Source of the DNA: Planktothrix paucivesiculata PCC 9631
GTDB taxonomy: Bacteria > Cyanobacteriota > Cyanobacteriia > Cyanobacteriales > Microcoleaceae
Direction of reading: 5' to 3'
Length of the DNA: 64,000 nt
NCBI RefSeq assembly: GCF_900009265.2
Contig: NZ_LR735022.1
Location: 74,700 to 138,699 of the forward strand
Below the pieces are notes generated by a model. The model ran no database searches and was not told where the DNA came from. It saw nothing but the letters and a program-made list of their open reading frames with translations. A program made the position numbers and the translations under genes. This document shows, piece by piece, positions 53,286 through 60,574 of the stretch (its first letter is position 1; every line of letters starts with the position of its first letter).

Positions 53286-53882
53286 TCAATCAACACCACA
53301 ACTAATTAAACGGGCAATAAAATAAACTTCCATTTTCGCGCCGTAGGGCGATCGCCACCACCCAGACGGATGACACCCCACAGGAGCTTCTGAACTAAAA
53401 TCAAGATCTTCATAATCTAATAATTTATTATTGACACTCCATCCAAATTGGGCTTCCATGGCTTGTAAAACTTTCATATCAATATCAGAAATATCATCGG
53501 TTCCCCCTAAATTAGTATAAATTTGCTGTTGAACACTAAAGCCAAAACGACCTTGACTATAACTCATCCACAGTTGATCCAGCAGACTTAATGCACTACA
53601 GGGAAAATTCATAACTTCATCAGGAATAATATTTTCCAGGCTACTTTTTCCCATAATTTCTAACATAATTCTTGTGGTTTCCTCATCCGCAGCTTTCCAA
53701 TTTTCGGTTTCTAAAAAATCCCGTAATTTTTGGTATCGGTATATATCCGTTAATAATAATAACGCTTTATCTAACTTCTGTTCTAAGCGTTCAACTCGTT
53801 CGGATAAAGCATCTAAACTCAAAGGTTGAGATTGAGGTTTAGATCCTTTTGGTTGTTGTGGTAGTAGAGGTTCGTTTGACAT
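53286..53882 (-). CDS. GUN4-domain protein with coiled-coil N-terminus
   Basis: This 198-residue protein has an N-terminal coiled coil (LDALSERVERLEQKLDKALLLLTDIY, residues 23-48) and a GUN4 domain at about 55-195 (LETENWKAADEETTRIMLEIM, CSALSLLDQLWMSYSQGRFGFSVQQQIY, DLDFSSEAPVGCHPSGWW). GUN4 binds porphyrins and stimulates Mg-chelatase. Cyanobacteria have several GUN4-domain proteins besides the true chelatase partner, so the role here is open. It is co-oriented with pxcA, suggesting an envelope or pH-related link. Confidence 0.82.
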   Translation of the reverse strand: MSNEPLLPQQPKGSKPQSQPLSLDALSERVERLEQKLDKALLLLTDIYRYQKLRDFLETENWKAADEETTRIMLEIMGKSSLENIIPDEVMNFPCSALSLLDQLWMSYSQGRFGFSVQQQIYTNLGGTDDISDIDMKVLQAMEAQFGWSVNNKLLDYEDLDFSSEAPVGCHPSGWWRSPYGAKMEVYFIARLISCGVD

Positions 53883-53954
53883 ATTTGGTAGATATAAAAG
53901 GGAATAGGTAACAGGCTATGGGCTGAAGGCTCATTCAACCCTAGTGGCTATAAT

Positions 53955-56900
53955 TTATGATAATTTAGGATTGACTGGCTCACTGGTATCGGGTTGGATA
54001 GAACCATTATCTGAGGGGGGCAAAGTCTCAGAAGTTTTACCTTGGGAATGGGGATCTTCCGGTGGAGAAGGAGGTTGATTTTTATCCGATTTATTGTTAT
54101 TAGATTTATCGGATTTTTCCCCTTTTAGAAAACGAGCTTCCAGGGTTTTAATCGTAATGTACAGGTTCGGTGTAATTAACAAACTTAATACGGTTCCCGC
54201 TAACAATCCCCCAAAAATTGCCGTTCCCAATGACCAACGACTACTAGAACCCGCACCGGAGGCAACCACCAACGGCCAAAACCCGATTAAACTGGAAATC
54301 GCCGTCATTTGAATCGGTCGGAACCTTTGTTCCGCCGCTTGAATTGCGGCCTGGGTAATACTTAGGCCCTTGTCTCGCAGTTGGTTAGCAAACTCCACAA
54401 TCAGAATGGAGTTTTTAGACGCCAAACCAATCAACATCACCAGGGCCACCTGCACATAGACATCATTGGTGATCACCGGCCAGACCGTCCCTTGCATCAG
54501 GACATTTGACCGGAACCAAACCGCGGCCATCGCCCCCAAGACCGCCAGAGGCACGGACAACATAATAATCGTCGGATCAATATAACTTTCATACTGGGCC
54601 GATAGCACCAGAAATACCATAATAAAAGCTAATCCGAAAATTAGAACTGCCGAACCCCCGGAGGATTTTTCCTCCAGGGCACTTCCCTGCCAAGAATAAT
54701 CAAAACCGGGGTCTAAGACCTCAGCGGCTAATTTTTCCATCTCGGCGATCGCTTGGCCCGTACTAGAGCCAGGGGCGGGGTTGCCTTGAATCAGCATGGA
54801 ACGGAAGATATTAAAATGGTTAATGGTTTCTGGCCCGACAAAATCTGTCAGTCTGACCAAATTACTCAGGGCAATCATCTCGCCGTCTTGGGAACGCACA
54901 TATAACTGATCAATATCTTCGGGTCTAGCGCGAAATTCTGGGGAAGCCTGGGCATAAACCCGATATTGACGCTGACCCAGGACAAAATCATTCACATAGG
55001 ATGACCCTAAATAGGTTTGTAGCGTGCCAAAGATATCATTAATATTGACATTTAGGGCTTTGGCGCGATCGCGCAGAACCTCCACTCGCTTCTGAGCTTT
55101 ACTGGCTGAAAACTGACTAAATACCCCGGCGAAAGTCGGATTGGCATTAGCTGCGGCGATTAAACGATTACCATTTTCCACTAAGGATTGAATTGGTAAA
55201 GTCCCCGTAGTATCTAAGAGTTGAAATTCAAAGCCTCCGGTGGTACTCAAACCCTGTACCGGGGGGGCATTCACCGCGAAGGCTTGAACTTCAGGAATCG
55301 ATTGTAAAGACGCATTTAATTTTCTTAAGATCCCATAAACCGACTGTTCCGGGTTCTGGCGTTCTTCCCAGTGTTTGAGTAACACAAAGGCGATCCCTTG
55401 ACTGGGGTTTTGTCCCTCAAAACCAAATCCCGGCACCACAAAGGCACTTTCAATTTCAGGAATGGCTAAAACTCGATCCACAATTTGCTGCGAGGCTTTA
55501 GCAGTATAGTTGAGGGACACCCCATCGGGAGTCCGAAATAGAATCAGCAGATAGCCCTGATCTTCTTCGGGAACAAATCCCGAAGGAACCAGTTGATACA
55601 TGAACACCGTTGCCACTAACCCCGCCACAAACACACCCATAACTAAGGCATTAATCCGGGTTAAAAAGGTAATGAATTTACGGTATCCTTCCTGTACCCA
55701 ACCAAAACCTTGATTAAATCGGTCAAAAAACCATCCTAAAGGCCCGTGGCTTTCCTCTTTGGGGCGGAGTAATAACCCAGCCATACTGGGGGAAAAGGAA
55801 AGGGCGTTAAAAGTGGAAAACACCAGGGCAAAAATAATCGTCATGGCGAATTGCCGATAAATCGCCCCGGTGGTTCCCGGGAAAAAGGACACGGGAATAA
55901 ATACGGCCATCAACACCACCGAAGTGGCAATGGTCGCCCCGGTGAGTTCCTGCATGGCATCTAAAGCAGCTTGACGGGCTTTCATCCCCTGTTCAATTTT
56001 GATCGAGACGGCTTCTACAATTACGATCGCATCGTCCACCACTAACCCCGTTGCCAAGGTACAAGCAAATAGGGTTAAGGTATTGAGTTCAAAACCAAAG
56101 ACCTTTAACCCAGCCATCGCCCCGATTAGGGCTACGGGAATGGCAATGGAGGGGATTAAGGTAGCCCGCCAGTCCTGTAAAAAGATAAAAATCACCAACA
56201 CCACTAAGCCAACGGCCATCAGTAAACTGATCACCACTTCCTCAAGGGACACTTTAATAAATAAAGTCGTATCATAAGCAATCCGGTTTTCGAGTCCCGG
56301 CGGGAAACTTTTGGCCATATCCGCAATCGTGGCTTTGATTTGATCCGATGTTTCTAAGGCGTTACTTCCAGGTAATTGATAAATACCTAAACCCGCGGCG
56401 GGTTCCCCGTTAAAGGTGGCTGCCAGATCGTAGCTTTCCGCCCCTAACTCCGCCTTTCCTACATCCCGAATGGTAATTAAACTACCATCACTATTGGTTT
56501 TCAGTACCAGTTGTTCAAATTCTTCAGCCCCCCGCAGCCGACTTGTGGCCTGTAGGGGAATTTCAAATAGTTGATCGGGGGGAGTGGGTTGTTGACCAAT
56601 TTTTCCCGCCCCGACTTGGACATTTTGTTCGCGTAAAGCCCCGACCACATCCTGAGCCGTTAATCCCCTGGCGGCCATTCGAGCCGGATCGAGCCAGAGT
56701 CGCATGGCATATTTCCGTTCTCCAAAGATAGTAACCTGACCCACCCCAGGAATTCGGCTAATTTGGTCAACAATAAATAGATCAATATAGTTACTAATAA
56801 AAGTGGGATCGTAGAGGGGTTTTCCCGTTTCATCTTTGGCGGAATAAAACCCGATCACGAGGAGAATATTGGGCGATGAGGCTTGAACCGAGAGTCCGGT

Positions 56901-57281
56901 TTGCTTCACAACATCGGGTAAATTAGATTCGGCTTGGGCCACTCGGTTTTGGACGTTCACCTGAGCAATATTCCGATCCGCATCGTTGGGAAAAAACACC
57001 GAAATATTACTGATACCGTTATTGCCCGTACTAGAGGACATATATTTCATCCCCTCCACCCCGTTAATCTCCCGCTCGATGATGGTGGTAACGGTGGTTT
57101 CAGTCGTTTCCGCATCCGCCCCAATATTAACCCCGGTAACGCTAATTTGGGTATTTGCCAGGTTAGGAAGTTGGGTAATCGGCAGTAGGGGAACCGAGAT
57201 AGCCCCGATCAAAATAATCAGGATACTACAGACCGTCGTGAGGACGGGTCGTTTAATAAAGGTTTGAACAAACAGAAGCAT
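53955..57281 (-). CDS. RND efflux pump inner-membrane subunit, HAE1 (AcrB) family
   Basis: This 1108-residue protein has the full RND plan: N-terminal helix (PVLTTVCSILIILIGAISVPLLPITQLPN), two large periplasmic loops, and two sets of membrane helices. In helix 4 the proton-relay aspartate pair is present in LATGLVVDDAIVIVEAV. The hydrophilic-amphiphilic (HAE1) type is indicated by this and by ATSVVLMAVFIPVSFFPGTTGAIYRQFA. It exports drugs or hydrophobic compounds. The C-terminal ~60 residues are a disordered, charged tail. The adaptor gene lies 55 bp upstream. No outer-membrane TolC gene is adjacent. Confidence 0.94.
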   Translation of the reverse strand: MLLFVQTFIKRPVLTTVCSILIILIGAISVPLLPITQLPNLANTQISVTGVNIGADAETTETTVTTIIEREINGVEGMKYMSSSTGNNGISNISVFFPNDADRNIAQVNVQNRVAQAESNLPDVVKQTGLSVQASSPNILLVIGFYSAKDETGKPLYDPTFISNYIDLFIVDQISRIPGVGQVTIFGERKYAMRLWLDPARMAARGLTAQDVVGALREQNVQVGAGKIGQQPTPPDQLFEIPLQATSRLRGAEEFEQLVLKTNSDGSLITIRDVGKAELGAESYDLAATFNGEPAAGLGIYQLPGSNALETSDQIKATIADMAKSFPPGLENRIAYDTTLFIKVSLEEVVISLLMAVGLVVLVIFIFLQDWRATLIPSIAIPVALIGAMAGLKVFGFELNTLTLFACTLATGLVVDDAIVIVEAVSIKIEQGMKARQAALDAMQELTGATIATSVVLMAVFIPVSFFPGTTGAIYRQFAMTIIFALVFSTFNALSFSPSMAGLLLRPKEESHGPLGWFFDRFNQGFGWVQEGYRKFITFLTRINALVMGVFVAGLVATVFMYQLVPSGFVPEEDQGYLLILFRTPDGVSLNYTAKASQQIVDRVLAIPEIESAFVVPGFGFEGQNPSQGIAFVLLKHWEERQNPEQSVYGILRKLNASLQSIPEVQAFAVNAPPVQGLSTTGGFEFQLLDTTGTLPIQSLVENGNRLIAAANANPTFAGVFSQFSASKAQKRVEVLRDRAKALNVNINDIFGTLQTYLGSSYVNDFVLGQRQYRVYAQASPEFRARPEDIDQLYVRSQDGEMIALSNLVRLTDFVGPETINHFNIFRSMLIQGNPAPGSSTGQAIAEMEKLAAEVLDPGFDYSWQGSALEEKSSGGSAVLIFGLAFIMVFLVLSAQYESYIDPTIIMLSVPLAVLGAMAAVWFRSNVLMQGTVWPVITNDVYVQVALVMLIGLASKNSILIVEFANQLRDKGLSITQAAIQAAEQRFRPIQMTAISSLIGFWPLVVASGAGSSSRWSLGTAIFGGLLAGTVLSLLITPNLYITIKTLEARFLKGEKSDKSNNNKSDKNQPPSPPEDPHSQGKTSETLPPSDNGSIQPDTSEPVNPKLS

Positions 57282-57336
57282 AGCAATCTTCTCAGGGGTT
57301 GGCAGTTAGTGGGGGATTAGGGATTAACCAGGTAAT

Positions 57337-58974
57337 TTATTGTTTTCCCGGTGAGGGGGCATCGGTGGTGGGTTGCTGTTTTTGATCCGTAATGGGTGTG
57401 CCATCTCGTAACTTGACCACGCCATCTATCACCACTTTTTCTCCGGCTTTTAAACCTGAGCGGACTTCAAAGCTCTGACCTTGGATACTGCCCAATTGCA
57501 CGGGTTTTTGTTTGGCGATTAATTGAGTTTTCCCATCCTGGGTTTGTTCTTGGGCAACAAATACAAAACTTTGATCCCCAATCCGACTAATAGAGGTGAC
57601 GGGAATGGTGATTCCTGATTGTTGTTCCCAAATTACCTTAGCTCGGACAATTTGATCGGTTCGCAGTCGATTATTGCGGTTATCGAAAAGGGCTTTGACT
57701 AAAATGGTTTGGGTTCCTGTCCCGGCACTGGGGGCGATATAGGAGACCTGGGAAGTTCCGATTAATGCTCCGGTTTCTTGAGATCTAAGCTCGACTAAAG
57801 TTCCGGCTCTAACTTGAGAGAGGCGTTCAATGGGAATATTGATTTTAACTTCTAATAAATCATTTTGTCGGATCGTAGTAATAGTGGTTTGACTATCGAC
57901 AAAATCCCCAACTTTGACCAGTACCTCCCCGACTATCCCATCAATCGGAGCATTGATTTGATAATATCCCAATTCTATTTGTCCCGCCGTTGCCGTTGAC
58001 CGAGCTTGGTCAATATCGCGCTGGAGTCTTTGTACTTCGGCTTCTTGAGCTTGAATTACTTTTTGTTGACTGGCGATTTGAGCCTTGAGGGTGGAGACCT
58101 CACGACTATAATTCTGCGAGGCACTTTCAACTTTGGCTTGAGAAGCATCCACCCGTCTTTGTTGGGTCTTGATTTGGGTGCTTAAGGTGGAAATTTGACG
58201 TTCTAGGTTTTGTTGGGCGGTTCTAACTTTTGCCTGGAGGGACATAATCTCCCGTTCTTGAGCCGCAAAATCCGCTTGAGATGCTTGATAGTCTCTTAAT
58301 TTTTGATCGTAGATTTCTGAGGAAATCACTCCTTGTTCATACAGTTGTTGATACCGATCATAAGCTTTTTTCCGCTCGTCCATAATTGCCCGTCGGCGCT
58401 CCCGTTCTTTAAGCCCTACCTGCACATTCTCTTGGGCGGTTTTGAGCTCATCCGCGACGGAGGTATATTCTAATTCATACTCTAATCGCTGTTTTTCATT
58501 TTTTTCGGCGGCTAGGGTTTGTTGAGCATCTTGTAAATCAGCTTCTTGGGATTGATAAGTCAGTTGGGCTTGGATTCGCTGCAATTCCGATCGTTGGGCG
58601 TCCAGATTAGCTCTAGCACTATTTAATTGTGCCATCCTAGACTCAACCCCGGCTAATTGACCTTCATAATTCGCCTGTTGTTGGCGTCCGTCAATTTCAA
58701 TTAAGGGGGTATTTTGAGAGATGCGATCGCCTAAACGAACAAAGACCTGTTTCACCCAGCCATTCACCCGGGGTTGAATCACCGCATTTTGAATCCCTTC
58801 GACCCTAGCATTAAATTCGCTGGTATCTCTAACATTACTCATACCTACGGTTGCTAACCTGACCGTGACGGGTGGAGGAGCCGCCGCTTGGGGTTCACCT
58901 CCACAAGCACTCATCAGAAAGCTAGTTAGGATGAGAGGAAAATAGGAATTCCAAGATGCTAGACGCTTGTTCAT
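57337..58974 (-). CDS. RND periplasmic adaptor lipoprotein (MFP/HlyD family)
   Basis: This 545-residue protein has a lipoprotein signal with lipobox LMSAC (lipidated C24), lipoyl-type segments (VNGWVKQVFVRLGDRISQNTPLIEIDGR near residues 70-100; INAPIDGIVGEVLVKVGDFVD near 340), and a very long alpha-helical hairpin between them (about 105-330). A beta-barrel and membrane-proximal domain follow. The hairpin is longer than in AcrA. It bridges the RND pump to an outer-membrane channel. It is the first gene of the two-gene pump operon. Lgt and signal peptidase II would process it. Confidence 0.93.
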   Translation of the reverse strand: MNKRLASWNSYFPLILTSFLMSACGGEPQAAAPPPVTVRLATVGMSNVRDTSEFNARVEGIQNAVIQPRVNGWVKQVFVRLGDRISQNTPLIEIDGRQQQANYEGQLAGVESRMAQLNSARANLDAQRSELQRIQAQLTYQSQEADLQDAQQTLAAEKNEKQRLEYELEYTSVADELKTAQENVQVGLKERERRRAIMDERKKAYDRYQQLYEQGVISSEIYDQKLRDYQASQADFAAQEREIMSLQAKVRTAQQNLERQISTLSTQIKTQQRRVDASQAKVESASQNYSREVSTLKAQIASQQKVIQAQEAEVQRLQRDIDQARSTATAGQIELGYYQINAPIDGIVGEVLVKVGDFVDSQTTITTIRQNDLLEVKINIPIERLSQVRAGTLVELRSQETGALIGTSQVSYIAPSAGTGTQTILVKALFDNRNNRLRTDQIVRAKVIWEQQSGITIPVTSISRIGDQSFVFVAQEQTQDGKTQLIAKQKPVQLGSIQGQSFEVRSGLKAGEKVVIDGVVKLRDGTPITDQKQQPTTDAPSPGKQ

Positions 58975-59130
58975 GGTTTTGTCGAAAACGGGAAACGGAG
59001 AATAGACTCAATTGAGAATATTGGAAGTGTATTATAGATGATATTGTAAGAATTTTAAGATCGGCCAAATAATTCTTATCACTCAGTTTGATGATTTAAA
59101 GAAGGGAACAGGGAATCAAAATAATTCTTA

Positions 59131-59775
59131 TCACTCAGTTTGAGCATTCAAAGGTGATCTTGTCGTTAAATAAAATAGTGCCCCAAATAAAGGAATTAAG
59201 CTAACCAACTCAAATATTACAGAATTTTTCATTTCTCGTCTAGCCCGATCATCTGTTAATAAAACTGGAAACAGAAGACTTAATAATAAAAAGTCAAGAC
59301 TCATAACATGAATAAAACGACTGGTTTGCCACTGTTGAATAAAATCCGCCCAATTGCCTTGAGTTAAACCATAAATAACCAGTGTAATTGTTCCTATTGT
59401 TAATAATAGTCCCGTAATTCGAGAATCTAATATTTTGATAAACCCTGATTTTTTTCCTAAGAATTGAGGGTTAGGTTGGCGTAAAGCCAGGTAAGGTAAA
59501 ATCGCAAAAGCACCTACCCCAAAGGATAAAGTTGCAAATAGCCAAGCCGGCGTTTTTTGCCCATGTCCATCAATAAATAGAACACAGCTATAAATTAACG
59601 GCCAAATTCCCATAATATTAAATAGGGCGATAATTAATGGATTAATTCCCGTCCAGTTACCCGTTGACAGATTTTTAATTAAATCCAAAGTTTCGGGCTG
59701 ATCTGGTGGTGCAAATATAAACGCATACAGCGTAAATCCAAGCCAAATTAAACCAAAAATAATCTTATTTTTCAT
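59131..59775 (-). CDS. DUF2834-like membrane protein
   Basis: This 214-residue integral membrane protein has about six helices, with patterns such as IIFGLIWLGFTLYAFIFAPP, FNIMGIWPLIYSCVLFIDG and FGVGAFAILPYLALRQPNPQF typical of cyanobacterial DUF2834 proteins. Function is unknown. It is flanked by the RND operon downstream and the InrS-like repressor gene upstream, all on the minus strand, with intergenic gaps of about 150 bp, so shared control is possible but unproven. Confidence 0.7.
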   Translation of the reverse strand: MKNKIIFGLIWLGFTLYAFIFAPPDQPETLDLIKNLSTGNWTGINPLIIALFNIMGIWPLIYSCVLFIDGHGQKTPAWLFATLSFGVGAFAILPYLALRQPNPQFLGKKSGFIKILDSRITGLLLTIGTITLVIYGLTQGNWADFIQQWQTSRFIHVMSLDFLLLSLLFPVLLTDDRARREMKNSVIFELVSLIPLFGALFYLTTRSPLNAQTE

Positions 59776-59794
59776 AATTAAACTTAGGGGAATG

Positions 59795-59915
59795 GGGAAT
59801 GAGAATTACGAATTACGAATTACGAATAGGTAATACTTCGACTTCGCTCAGTAACAGGGTAATGGGTAATAAACTCTTAACTGATGACTGTTAACTGATG
59901 ACTGATGACTGATTT
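59795..59915. repeat. short-repeat tracts (attacga; taactgatgac)
   Basis: Three to four copies of attacga (59800-59830), then several copies of taactgatgac and actgatg (59875-59912). They separate the DUF2834 and InrS-like genes. The first set matches the tract at 21519-21612. Confidence 0.75.
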
Positions 59916-59920
59916 AGGGT

Positions 59921-60271
59921 TTAGGGTAAAAAACGATCTAATGCTGATTTTAAGGCTTCAATTTCCACATCAATATTTCCTTCCTGCGCCGCGCGAGCCA
60001 CACATTCACTCAAATGTTCATCTAAAATAATTCTAGCTACCCGATCTAAAGCTCCTCGAATCGCGGCAATTTGGATTAATACATCAGGACAGGGGCGATT
60101 TTCCTGTACCATGGTTTTGACACCTCGAATATGTCCCTCTAACCTAGATAGACGATTGACTATCTTTCTCAAAGATTCTTCACTATGAATATGGGGATGG
60201 CTAGAATGTTCGTGATCATGATGTTCTAGTAAATTATTGAGTTCTTTTACCGTCGGTTCTAAGTCATTCAT
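59921..60271 (-). CDS. CsoR/RcnR-family metal sensor, InrS-like (Ni)
   Basis: This 116-residue DUF156 repressor is all-helical with a His-rich N-terminus (EHHDHEHSSHPHIHS). Published InrS nickel ligands H21, C53, H78 and C82 correspond, with a constant offset of eight, to H29, C61, H86 and C90 here, all conserved. The family core IVNRLSRLEGHIRGVKTMVQENRPCPDVLIQIAAIRGALDRVARIILDEHL spans about residues 37-87. In Synechocystis InrS represses the nickel exporter gene nrsD. No nrsD-like gene is adjacent; candidates for control here are its own gene, the DUF2834 gene and, less likely, the RND pump. Confidence 0.88.
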   Translation of the reverse strand: MNDLEPTVKELNNLLEHHDHEHSSHPHIHSEESLRKIVNRLSRLEGHIRGVKTMVQENRPCPDVLIQIAAIRGALDRVARIILDEHLSECVARAAQEGNIDVEIEALKSALDRFLP

Positions 60272-60574
60272 TATTTTTTATTAATATACAATTCAAAAAT
60301 ATTTTATAATTGTATCTCAATTTTTTGGCATTAGCAAAAAATCCGCACGGAATCAGAAACGGGGTTTCCGGGATTTTTTTGAACCCGCTCCTACAGATCC
60401 CTGGTAGAATATTGAAGATTTCTATAATCCTCGTCCAATTTTTGAGGTGTGGAGTTGGAAAGAGAGAGAATTCGGCGGAATTCAAGGTTTAGCCCAAAAA
60501 AAGGCTTGATAATTCTGTCTATTTATGCTAGTTCACCTGAATTGATTGTATCATTAAAAAACTAATATAAACCA
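60272..60574. other. 303-bp intergenic region between divergent genes
   Basis: This lies between the InrS-like gene (minus strand) and the hydrolase gene (plus strand). It contains a GAAACGGGGTTTC hairpin-like word near 60355, a common cyanobacterial dispersed word, followed by a seven-T run. I found no clear CsoR-type operator (G-tract dyad). Confidence 0.45.

Noticed and set aside
53955-58974. RND pump as a heavy-metal (CzcA-type) exporter because of the nearby InrS-like gene
   Set aside because: The helix 4 motif with paired Asp and overall sequence fit HAE1-type drug pumps; metal-type signatures are missing.
60272-60574. CsoR-type operator for the InrS-like gene
   Set aside because: No convincing G-tract dyad was found; the GAAAC...GTTTC word is a common dispersed hairpin.
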